In this document: positions 41,561 to 47,990 of the stretch, piece after piece
Numbering within the stretch: position 1 is the first letter of the stretch
Layout: every line of letters begins with the position of its first letter
DNA from: Candidatus Ornithospirochaeta stercorigallinarum
GTDB lineage: Bacteria; Spirochaetota; Spirochaetia; Sphaerochaetales; Sphaerochaetaceae
Length of the DNA stretch: 47,990 nucleotides
Direction: 5' to 3'
Assembly: GCA_018711525.1 (NCBI GenBank)
Contig: DVIF01000014.1
Coordinates: forward strand, 1-47,990
Translations under genes and position numbers: made by a program
The notes under the pieces: model-generated
Seen by the model: only the letters and a program-made list of their open reading frames with translations
Databases searched by the model: none
What the model was told of the DNA's origin: nothing

Positions 41561-43319
41561 GCCTGATATTCTTTAAATACGACTCTACATTAACATACTG
41601 AACTCGATCTACCAGCGTATCGGGACCACGATAGATGACATATCTGCCTTTTATCCTGCCGTATTGGAATTCAGTCAGGCTGCATTTTTCCTCATCAATA
41701 ATATGCCGATACTGTTTTTTATCAGTTTTATCACTATGTTTGATTTCAAAAATTTCACAGTCCAATGCCTCTCGGTCGAAAACAACCATATCGAATTCTC
41801 CGACAGGAAACTGCAGGACAAAGACTTCTTTTCCCGGGTAGGCTAATGCTGTTTCAAGAAGAACTATGTCTTCCATCATCCTACCCTTTATCTCCCCTCT
41901 TATCCGATTGATGATGTAATCTTTTTCGATGACTGAGAGATCTTTGAACATGCTATCATCAAGAAGACTTTCAATCAGGGCATCAGATTGTGCATAACGC
42001 AGTCCCGGCTGCGTAATCACAATGCGTTTCGTATTCTTTTCCGGAGCACTCGCATTTTTTACAGGAATCTCATAAATCAAATCAAGCAGCTTCAAATACT
42101 CCTTTATTTCTTCTGCATGCTCAGAAGAGACTTTGACAGACTGGAATTCCTTGTTTTTTATCTCAAGAATATCTGAAATCCTCTTCGCAACAACTTCATC
42201 ATCAATCTCTGCAAGCACTAAAGAAGGATTGATTCTATCATTCATGAGATTCCTTCTGGAGAGGGCTAAATCATTTGATTTGAAATCCCTCGTGAGAACT
42301 TCAACAGTGAACCTATGGTTGATATCCTCAACAACACGGTTTATGGCATTTGTGAGCTCATTCTTTTCATATAAATCATACAAAAGATGGAAATGCCCCT
42401 CATCCTGATAAAACCTGAGTGAGTGCTGGATGTTTTTTGCTATTGCCGTATCGATATAATCATCAGTCCTTCTGATATCTGAAAACGGTGAGGTGTTATT
42501 ATAGTTGACACCGGAAATACTCATGGTTCCACCATACCTGATGTAGGTATCAATGCCTTCAAGCCCGAGAGTATAAGAAAACTCACGATATGGAATATAT
42601 GTCGTATGAATCATGATGCATCTGTCATAGAGCTGATCATCCTCTGCAAAAACAAAACCAAGGGAATCTGTACCTGACAAGACTATCTTCATCCCCGAAG
42701 ATGCATATATATCTGCAAGGAATGCACTACTTTCGATGAAATCTTCCAAGAATGTGATCTCATCGATGAAAATATAAAGATATCCAAGGGATGATAGTTT
42801 TCTTAAATCCTTAGTCAAATCTGAAAGTTTGTCGGAAGGTGCAATATGGATAAACGCTGCCATTTTAAAATCTTTTTCATCCAGAGAAAGAATCTCCTGC
42901 CTGATCAAGGTTGTTTTACCTGTTCTTCTGAGACCGAACAAAACAGCAATCCTACCATCACACTCGTTATGGATATACCTATCAAGTTGAGAAAAACATT
43001 CACGTCTCTTCAAGTGAAGAACAGGATCTACAAACCTCCTCAATTCCTCCCCTGTCAGAATCTGTAGGGAAAACTCATTCTCTTGATGTTTCCCTGTTTG
43101 CTTTTCCAAATCCTTTAGTCTTCTCTCTAATTCCTTACGATGTTTGATTTGTTCTGAAATAACTTTTGCGTCTTCACCACTTACATATTTCTCTTTTCTC
43201 TTTCCACCTTCATACCATCGATGATAGTAATAAGTGCCACCATTGATCTTTTTCTCCGTAATTGAGCCGCTTGGCAGATTGGAAATCTCTTTCTCCAGCA
43301 AAACCATCTCTTCTTTCAT
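41553..43319 (-). CDS. DUF6788-like/AAA ATPase/nuclease-like fusion protein
   Basis: The first 75 residues (LPSGSITEKKINGGTYYYHR, then KYVSGEDAKVI and a charged helix) resemble DUF6788, normally a small stand-alone protein. An AAA_14-like ATPase follows, with Walker A GLRRTGKT at 129-136 and Walker B YIFIDE at 183-187. The C-terminus looks like the DUF4143/PD-(D/E)XK kind: FDMVVF and then EIFEIK, giving Asp510, Glu525 and Lys527. Such ATPases are common, mobile and poorly understood. The start is placed at 43319 (MKEEMVLLEK); an ATG at 43331 lies inside the -10. The gene looks more AT-rich than its neighbours. Confidence 0.75.
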   Translation of the reverse strand: MKEEMVLLEKEISNLPSGSITEKKINGGTYYYHRWYEGGKRKEKYVSGEDAKVISEQIKHRKELERRLKDLEKQTGKHQENEFSLQILTGEELRRFVDPVLHLKRRECFSQLDRYIHNECDGRIAVLFGLRRTGKTTLIRQEILSLDEKDFKMAAFIHIAPSDKLSDLTKDLRKLSSLGYLYIFIDEITFLEDFIESSAFLADIYASSGMKIVLSGTDSLGFVFAEDDQLYDRCIMIHTTYIPYREFSYTLGLEGIDTYIRYGGTMSISGVNYNNTSPFSDIRRTDDYIDTAIAKNIQHSLRFYQDEGHFHLLYDLYEKNELTNAINRVVEDINHRFTVEVLTRDFKSNDLALSRRNLMNDRINPSLVLAEIDDEVVAKRISDILEIKNKEFQSVKVSSEHAEEIKEYLKLLDLIYEIPVKNASAPEKNTKRIVITQPGLRYAQSDALIESLLDDSMFKDLSVIEKDYIINRIRGEIKGRMMEDIVLLETALAYPGKEVFVLQFPVGEFDMVVFDREALDCEIFEIKHSDKTDKKQYRHIIDEEKCSLTEFQYGRIKGRYVIYRGPDTLVDRVQYVNVESYLKNIRRG

Positions 43320-43329
43320 ACCACATTCC

Positions 43330-43357
43330 ATTATACCCTTTATCCCCTATTAGTCAA
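43330..43357 (-). promoter_or_regulatory. Strong promoter of the ATPase fusion gene, apparently leaderless
   Basis: TTGACT (43352-43357), a 16-nt spacer and a perfect TATAAT (43330-43335) end 10 nt before the ATG at 43319. No Shine-Dalgarno is present. Confidence 0.6.
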
Positions 43358-43387
43358 ACAAAAGGGGATAAACAAATGTGGATGAAA

Positions 43388-44401
43388 TCAGTCCTTGTCA
43401 TCACCTTTGAGGACCTGCCGTTTTCTGGCAAGGTATTTCCTCTCGGAAGGACTCTTCTTCTTTATGCTGTTCGCCTTCAACAGCAACTTGTTACGCCTGT
43501 CGCTTATCAGATATGAACCGACGAGGGATACAAGGATGCAGACCACGGTAAGGACCAGCCATGCCCAGGGGCTGTCGACTCCCGGGATGTGTATGTTCAT
43601 TCCGAAGAATCCTGTGATGAAGGTCGGGAACATCAGGGAAAGGGATATCACAGTAAGGCGCTTCATGATTATGTTCATGTTGTTTCCGATGACGGAGGCG
43701 AATGCATCCATCGTACCTGTGAGGATGTCTGAATAGATGTTCGCCATCTGGATCGCCTGCCTGTTATCGGTTATCGCATCCTCCAGGAACTCCTCCTCAT
43801 CCTCGCTGTTGAGTTTGAAGAACGGGGTCTTCTGAAGCTTCTCAAGCAGGATCTCATTACCCGCAAGGCTTGTGGTGAAATATACAAGGGACTTCTGAAT
43901 CTGCAACAGCTGTATCAGCTCATAGTTCATGATGGACTTCTGAAGCTGTTCCTCAACAAGGTCCTTCTGCCTGTTTATATATTTGAGCAGCCTGATGTAC
44001 ACCAGTGCAGAGCGCCCGAGTATTGATATCACCAGACCTTCCTTCGTATCCACAGGACAGGAGCGTACGCGGCGGCGGGCAAGGTCGTCGATGACCACGC
44101 TGTCCTCCTTGGTTATTGTAACGACCTTGTCTGGAAAGAGTATGATTCCAAGAGGGCTGCAGGTCCTGACAAGGGGATTATCCTCATCCTCGTCATCATT
44201 TGGAAGACGGCAGATGATTACTGTATAATCATCCTCCTTCTCGATTCTGGCCTGCTCATCCTGGTCCATGATATCCGCAAGGACCTCAGAAGGGATCATA
44301 TACTCATCTGTGAGCACCGCGATATCATCACGGTCGATATTCCTCGCATCAATCCATGTATAATTCTGCTTTGGTGTCAAATCTGTTCTTTTTACTATCA
44401 T
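43388..44401 (-). CDS. corA: CorA-family magnesium transporter
   Basis: This is a pentameric Mg2+ channel of the inner membrane. The N-terminal cytoplasmic domain (about 240 residues) is acidic. The GMN signature at 267-269 (FITGFFGMNIHIPG) ends the first transmembrane helix, and a second helix (WLVLTVVCILVSLVGSYLI) and a basic tail follow. The length of 337 residues is normal. The start has only a poor ribosome site, so its translation may depend on the leader upstream (44419-44500). Confidence 0.93.
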   Translation of the reverse strand: MIVKRTDLTPKQNYTWIDARNIDRDDIAVLTDEYMIPSEVLADIMDQDEQARIEKEDDYTVIICRLPNDDEDEDNPLVRTCSPLGIILFPDKVVTITKEDSVVIDDLARRRVRSCPVDTKEGLVISILGRSALVYIRLLKYINRQKDLVEEQLQKSIMNYELIQLLQIQKSLVYFTTSLAGNEILLEKLQKTPFFKLNSEDEEEFLEDAITDNRQAIQMANIYSDILTGTMDAFASVIGNNMNIIMKRLTVISLSLMFPTFITGFFGMNIHIPGVDSPWAWLVLTVVCILVSLVGSYLISDRRNKLLLKANSIKKKSPSERKYLARKRQVLKGDDKD

Positions 44402-44418
44402 TTCTCACGCCCCATCAT

Positions 44419-44451
44419 CCGAGGGACGCGAGGAGAGTCTGCGTCCGACGG
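44419..44451 (-). promoter_or_regulatory. Hairpin directly upstream of corA
   Basis: On the minus strand CCG and GGACGC pair with GCGTCC and CGG (3 + 6 bp with a 2x2 internal loop and an 11-nt apical loop). It starts 1 nt after the leader-peptide stop and ends 17 nt before the corA ATG, so translation of the leader could decide whether it forms. Confidence 0.55.
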
Positions 44452-44452
44452 A

Positions 44453-44500
44453 TTAAAAGAAATAGTTCCTACCAGGTAAAGGATAACTACCGTCGTCCAT
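44453..44500 (-). CDS. Leader peptide upstream of corA, 15 residues
   Basis: The frame encodes MDDGSYPLPGRNYFF. A strong Shine-Dalgarno AAAGGAG (44507-44513) sits 6 nt before the ATG, better than that of corA itself. Two N-terminal acidic residues followed by Pro-x-Pro recall mgtL of enteric bacteria, whose acidic/proline codons destabilise ribosomes at low Mg2+. The stop is next to the hairpin at 44451. The promoter at 44550-44578 would give a 43-nt 5' leader. The parallel with mgtL is inference. Confidence 0.5.
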   Translation of the reverse strand: MDDGSYPLPGRNYFF

Positions 44501-44549
44501 AGAAAACTCCTTTGATATTCTTCGATAAAGCTTCCAAAAGCCATTAAGC

Positions 44550-44578
44550 ATACTACCACGGAAAAAGAAAAATGGAAA
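44550..44578 (-). promoter_or_regulatory. Putative corA promoter
   Basis: TTTCCA (44573-44578), a 17-nt spacer and an extended -10 TGGTAGTAT (hexamer 44550-44555). Predicted transcription start near 44543. Confidence 0.5.
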
Positions 44579-44661
44579 GCTTGGTGCAGAATAATTAACA
44601 AGAGCTTAAAGGTAATGACTCTAGATGAAGAGGAGACAAAAAAGAGAGACGCATCGGCATC

Positions 44662-44678
44662 TTAACCATAATTTAACA
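44662..44678 (+). promoter_or_regulatory. PhoP-box-like direct repeat 1
   Basis: TTAACC, a 5-nt spacer (ATAAT) and TTAACA. Pairs of TTAACA-like hexamers 11 nt apart are the PhoP-binding pattern of Bacillus subtilis. It lies upstream of the AT-rich promoter region of the phosphatase gene. Confidence 0.35.
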
Positions 44679-44772
44679 GTACTGGAACAGCAAATAAAAC
44701 CAGTTTCATCAATCGTCTTTGTTAATTATTTATAATAAAACAAGTTACATTATACACATATTTCGATTTGGC

Positions 44773-44789
44773 TTAACAAGGAGTTAAAA
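44773..44789 (+). promoter_or_regulatory. PhoP-box-like direct repeat 2
   Basis: TTAACA, a 5-nt spacer (AGGAG) and TTAAAA, with the same 11-nt period as repeat 1. It lies downstream of the likely -10, so it might be a second operator or chance. Confidence 0.3.
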
Positions 44790-44902
44790 ACACAAGCTCA
44801 TCAGTAAAGAAAGAATTAATCTTTTTGACAAGAAAACGAAAGGACATGAAGAGTGCAGAATCAATATGCTGATGCCAGAACTAAAAAATATCGGAGGATA
44901 TA

Positions 44903-46372
44903 ATGAAAACCAAAAGAGCATTAACAGTTCTTTCCATTCTTCTTATCTCTCTCAGCCTTTTCGCACAGGGCACGACAGAGACAAAAGAAGCAGTACTCGA
45001 GTACACAAGCGATGCAAGTCCTAAGTACATCTTCATGTTCATCGGTGATGGTATGTCATCCCCTCAGACAAATGCTGCACAGGTATTCGGTGGAGTCAAC
45101 GAACCAGGAAGAATCGAGCTCGACAAGCTCACATTCACACAGTTCCCGGTAGTCGGTATCCAGTACACACAGGATTCGACATCCTTCTGCCCGGACTCAG
45201 CAAGTACGGCAACAAGCCTCTCTTCAGGCTTCAAGACCCACAGTGGGGTCATCGGCATGGGAGTCGACCGTGTGACAAAGGGTGTCACAATCGCTGAAAA
45301 GCTCCGCGACCAGAAGGATTTCAAGATCGGTATCGTATCAACAGTTACACTCAACCATGCCACACCTGCTGCATACTATGCACATATCGCATCAAGGAAC
45401 GACTACTATGAAATCGGACTGCAGATGGCAGAAAGTGGTTTCGACTACTTCGCTGGTGGTTCCCTCTTAAGTGCTGATGAGGGCGATAAGAGCCTCTATG
45501 AGGTACTTCAGGACAATGGATACACAGTAACAAACGACAGGGACACCATCCTCAGCCTCAATGCAGAATCAGGGAAGGTATATGCCGTAAGCCCTGTTTT
45601 ACAGGAGGATGGAGCTATGAAGTATGCAGTCGATGCCACAGATGACGAGCTCCAGCTCAAGGATTTCGTAAAGAAAGGTATCGACGTCCTCTACAACGAG
45701 ACAGGCTTCTTCATGATGGTCGAGTCCGGTAAGATCGACTGGGCAGGACACGCAAACGATGCTGTTGCAAACATCAACGACACTCTCGCATTCGATGAGG
45801 CGATCGAGGTAGCACTTGAGTTTGCGATGAACCACCCGGATGAGACACTCATCGTAGTGACAGGAGACCACGAGACAGGTGGTATGACAATCGGCTATGC
45901 CGCTACAGGTTACAACACCGCCTTCGACATCCTCAAGAACCAGAAGTGCTCATATGTGGCATTCGATGAGATGGTGAATGCCGAGATTGCGGCTGGAGAC
46001 TTCACATTCACAGACCTCATGGCAATGGTTGAAGAGAACTTCGGTCTAGTTGCTCCAGGCAAGGAAAGTCCGGTTGATGCCCTCGTACTTGATGAGTATG
46101 AGTATGCACGTCTTGAGAAGGCTTACAACGACGCTCTTACAGGAAACACAGACGGTTATGAAGAGAGCCTCCTCTATGGTGGATACAATCCGATCTCTGT
46201 AACCCTTACCCACATCATCAACAACAAGGCAGGGATTGGCTGGACAAGCTATGCACACACAGGACTTCCAGTGCCTGTATATGCATTCGGAGAGGGAGCA
46301 GAGCTCTTCTATGGCGCATACGACAACACAGAGGTTGCAAAGCGTCTCATGGCTCTCACCGACGTTCAGTAA
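44903..46372 (+). CDS. Exported alkaline phosphatase (PhoA family)
   Basis: It hydrolyses phosphate esters outside the cytoplasm. The signal peptide MKTKRALTVLSILLISLSLFA precedes QGTTETKE. Active-site residues are Asp49 in FIGDGMSSPQ, the nucleophile Ser99 in CPDSASTAT, VSTVTLNHATPAAYYAH, MVESGKIDWAGHAND, TGDHETGG and the final YAHTGLPVPVYAFG, which supply the metal ligands. The length of 489 residues is usual. CGGAGG precedes the ATG. It is followed by a strong terminator. Confidence 0.93.
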   Translation: MKTKRALTVLSILLISLSLFAQGTTETKEAVLEYTSDASPKYIFMFIGDGMSSPQTNAAQVFGGVNEPGRIELDKLTFTQFPVVGIQYTQDSTSFCPDSASTATSLSSGFKTHSGVIGMGVDRVTKGVTIAEKLRDQKDFKIGIVSTVTLNHATPAAYYAHIASRNDYYEIGLQMAESGFDYFAGGSLLSADEGDKSLYEVLQDNGYTVTNDRDTILSLNAESGKVYAVSPVLQEDGAMKYAVDATDDELQLKDFVKKGIDVLYNETGFFMMVESGKIDWAGHANDAVANINDTLAFDEAIEVALEFAMNHPDETLIVVTGDHETGGMTIGYAATGYNTAFDILKNQKCSYVAFDEMVNAEIAAGDFTFTDLMAMVEENFGLVAPGKESPVDALVLDEYEYARLEKAYNDALTGNTDGYEESLLYGGYNPISVTLTHIINNKAGIGWTSYAHTGLPVPVYAFGEGAELFYGAYDNTEVAKRLMALTDVQ

Positions 46373-46391
46373 GAGGAGCATATACTCAAAG

Positions 46392-46415
46392 AGCGGGGAG
46401 GAATCCCCGCTTTTT
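46392..46415 (+). terminator. Terminator of the alkaline phosphatase gene
   Basis: A perfect 8-bp stem (AGCGGGGA, GGAA loop, TCCCCGCT) is followed by five T. Confidence 0.9.
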
Positions 46416-46438
46416 CTGGTTATAAGGAGCAGCACATC

Positions 46439-47563
46439 TTGATAAAACCAAACAGAAAAGACCTCATATTCACCCTCGTTTTCCTCATCTCAAGCATAGC
46501 CCTTGTATTCATACCGACAGGATTTGAGCGTGACATCTACTACAACGCTGTCGGAGCTGAGGCACTTGTGCTTGAAACAGATGAGAGCACCGTAATACAG
46601 ACAGGGCTCTTCAGACAAGGAGAGCAGAGATGCCGCGTACGGATACTCTCGGGAAAGCACAAAGGATATGAAGGAGATGCGGTGAACCTGCTTTCAGGGA
46701 GCCTGAAAGACGATAAGATGTTCATACCCGGGGAGAAGGCATGGACACTTGTCGAACGAGACGGGGATGATAATGTGATCTTCATAAACATGATCGACCA
46801 CTACAGGCTCAGCAAGGAGATAGTGCTTGCACTCATCCTGGTCTCCGCTCTGATTGCCTTCTCAAAGCTGAGAGGGGCAAGGACAATACTCTCCTTTGTA
46901 TTCGCATTCCTCCTGATATGGAAAATCCTGATTCCCCTCACGCTCAAAGGATACAACCCCCTTCTTGTATCATCTGCGGTCTTGATTGTAATGACTATCT
47001 TCACCCTCCTCCTGATTTCCGGAGTGAACAGGAGGGCGTTAGCTGCAATACTTGGTTCAGTCAGTGCGGTGATACTGACATTCATCATCTCAAAAGCAAT
47101 GACTTCATATCTGGGTATACACGGGTCTGTCCTTGAGCAGAGTGAGAGTCTGCTCTACTCCGGCTTCATGGACCTTGACCTCACATCCCTCTTCTCCGGT
47201 GTTGTGATACTCTCGGCAGGGGGAGCGATCATGGACCTCTCGATAGATGTATCTGCTGCGATGTGGGAGGTGAAGGAACATGCAAAGAGCATAACAGGAA
47301 GAGAACTATTCAAGTCGGGAATGGAAGTCGGAAGAGCCGGAGTAGGTACTCAGTGCACCACCCTCCTGCTTGCATACATGGGTTCATTCCTTACTGTGAT
47401 GATGGTATACATGGCACAGAGCACCCCGATTCTGAACATCCTTACAAGCAAAAGCATCGCATCTGAAATACTTCAGACAGTAGTCGGAGCGTTATCCCTT
47501 ATACTCGTCACCCCTCTTACATGCATATTTGCATCCTTCATCTTCAAGAAAAAAGAAAACTAA
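46439..47563 (+). CDS. YibE/F-like membrane protein
   Basis: The protein has one N-terminal helix (LIFTLVFLISSIALVFIP), an extracytoplasmic beta-rich part with CRVRILSGKHKGYEGDAVNL typical of the YibE family, then about seven helices (from EIVLALILVSALIAF on) including GGAIMDLSIDVSAAMWEVKE, the YibE/F signature. The function of the family is unknown. The start is TTG at 46439 with AAGGAG 10 nt upstream. It lies 66 nt after the phosphatase stop, beyond a terminator, and could be transcribed by read-through. It converges on the Rpn gene. Confidence 0.85.
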   Translation: MIKPNRKDLIFTLVFLISSIALVFIPTGFERDIYYNAVGAEALVLETDESTVIQTGLFRQGEQRCRVRILSGKHKGYEGDAVNLLSGSLKDDKMFIPGEKAWTLVERDGDDNVIFINMIDHYRLSKEIVLALILVSALIAFSKLRGARTILSFVFAFLLIWKILIPLTLKGYNPLLVSSAVLIVMTIFTLLLISGVNRRALAAILGSVSAVILTFIISKAMTSYLGIHGSVLEQSESLLYSGFMDLDLTSLFSGVVILSAGGAIMDLSIDVSAAMWEVKEHAKSITGRELFKSGMEVGRAGVGTQCTTLLLAYMGSFLTVMMVYMAQSTPILNILTSKSIASEILQTVVGALSLILVTPLTCIFASFIFKKKEN

Positions 47564-47595
47564 AAAATTTCTCCTCTCAAAACAGGGAGGAGAAA
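47562..47595 (-). terminator. Terminator of the Rpn-family gene
   Basis: An 8-bp stem (TTCTCCTC with GAGGAGAA, 10-nt loop) is followed on the minus strand by ATTTTTT. Its far end touches the YibE/F-like stop codon. Confidence 0.7.
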
Positions 47596-47612
47596 AAAAG
47601 ATAATCACTTCA

Positions 47613-47990
47613 TTATTTCAAGCTCTTTTCTATTTCAAGAACTTCTGAAAGCGGCATATTGAAGCTCTTTGAGAGCTGCTCAGGTGTAACCAGATTATCT
47701 TTCAAAAGATTGCTTATAGCCTGGACATTCGCCTCTTCCCTACCCTGTCTCTTGAACATTTCAAGTGTCTCACACATCCTCAATCCTCCTTCACTCTTTG
47801 CTTCCCTGATGCTTCTCTTGAATTCGCTGCAATATGCTTCTCTCCAGTCCGAACATCGGATGTCGTGTATCACACGCCCCTTCCTGTCATCTCCTCTGTA
47901 TCCGAGATTTACATACACATAGAGCCCTCCGGCTCCCAAGGGCGTGTGCGTATCGTCATCCCTCACACTGTAAGTATAGACCGCTTCCCC
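47613..47990 (-). CDS. Rpn-family (PD-(D/E)XK) recombination-promoting nuclease/transposase-like protein, C-terminal part
   Basis: The frame is open from the window edge, so the 5' part of the gene is missing. The visible part has YVYVNLGYRGDDRKGRVIHD and IRCSDWREAYCSEFKRSI, which fit the middle of Rpn/PD-(D/E)XK transposase-like proteins, followed by a helical tail with KRQGREEANVQAISNLLKDN and SFNMPLSEVLEIEKSLK. Rpn proteins raise RecA-independent recombination in E. coli and are often found in many copies per genome. The remnant at 19530 carries the same tail. The nuclease Asp-Glu-Lys site would be mostly outside the window. Confidence 0.8.
   Translation of the reverse strand, partial: GEAVYTYSVRDDDTHTPLGAGGLYVYVNLGYRGDDRKGRVIHDIRCSDWREAYCSEFKRSIREAKSEGGLRMCETLEMFKRQGREEANVQAISNLLKDNLVTPEQLSKSFNMPLSEVLEIEKSLK

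Larger units (their letters stand above)
44602..44902 (+). other. Non-coding region upstream of the alkaline phosphatase gene
   Basis: This 301-nt stretch holds no convincing gene. It contains AT-rich promoter-like sequence near 44717-44755 (TATAAT in TTTATAATAAAA), two PhoP-box-like direct repeats (entered separately) and the phosphatase ribosome site CGGAGG before 44903. Confidence 0.6.

Noticed and set aside
44398-44544. 48-codon hydrophobic frame (MAFGSFIEEYQRSFLWTTVV...) overlapping corA by ATGA
   Set aside because: Kept only as an alternative. Its ATG coincides with the predicted transcription start, so leaderless translation is conceivable, but it overlaps the better-supported leader peptide in another frame and uses the hairpin sequence as codons.

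Overview
The window looks like chromosomal DNA of a spirochaete of the Treponema/Sphaerochaeta type. Pointers are an mglB-mglA-mglC sugar importer, Cys-less exported binding proteins that mature at FAFA-GGAQE or AFA-GGAKE, a UPF0164-like outer-membrane barrel paired with a lipoprotein, and the rplU-rpmA-obgE-nadD-yqeK-rsfS block. Genes are tightly packed, mostly on the minus strand, with frequent ATGA, GTGA or TAATG overlaps. No tRNA, rRNA or CRISPR was seen.

Layout. 1-405: left end and first codons of an IS200/IS605-like TnpB element, apparently inserted in a flavin-reductase-like reading frame. 429-5051: mglBAC with terminator, inter-gene hairpin and promoter. 5125-9298: gltX-glyS-tyrS synthetase operon. 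9315-13711: five coupled genes (PHP phosphatase, RloA-like ATPase, RloB-like protein, seven-helix membrane LuxR regulator, alpha/beta hydrolase). 13791-16170: three-gene operon of unknown function. 16227-19337: small acidic protein, then a TrpXYZ-like ABC importer. 19402-19734: gene remnants. 19801-22750: barrel protein plus lipoprotein. 22868-24281: MATE exporter. 24285-27930: L21, L27, ObgE, NadD, YqeK, a lipoprotein and RsfS. 28031-32366: TetR, ArgS, BirA, CysE. 32359-37733: MtaB, TyrA, Pta, RsmA, ComEC-like. 37745-41560: phosphoglucomutase, HAD phosphatase, RlmI-like methyltransferase. 41553-43357: DUF6788-like/AAA/nuclease-like fusion. 43388-44578: CorA with an unusual leader. 44662-47563: alkaline phosphatase with Pho-box-like repeats, then a YibE/F-like membrane protein. 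47562-47990: partial Rpn-family gene.

Most notable. (1) The RloA/RloB-like pair keeps family landmarks but lacks several expected catalytic residues, and is translationally coupled to a membrane LuxR regulator, a PHP phosphatase and a hydrolase; this is the best candidate for an undescribed system. (2) corA is preceded by a 15-codon acidic, proline-containing leader peptide with a strong Shine-Dalgarno, followed directly by a hairpin, recalling mgtL-type magnesium sensing. (3) About twelve genes have a -10-like hexamer 6-10 nt before the ATG and no Shine-Dalgarno, which suggests widespread leaderless transcripts. (4) MglC carries a coiled-coil N-terminal extension of about 200 residues.

All function calls are from reading the sequence; no database search was run.
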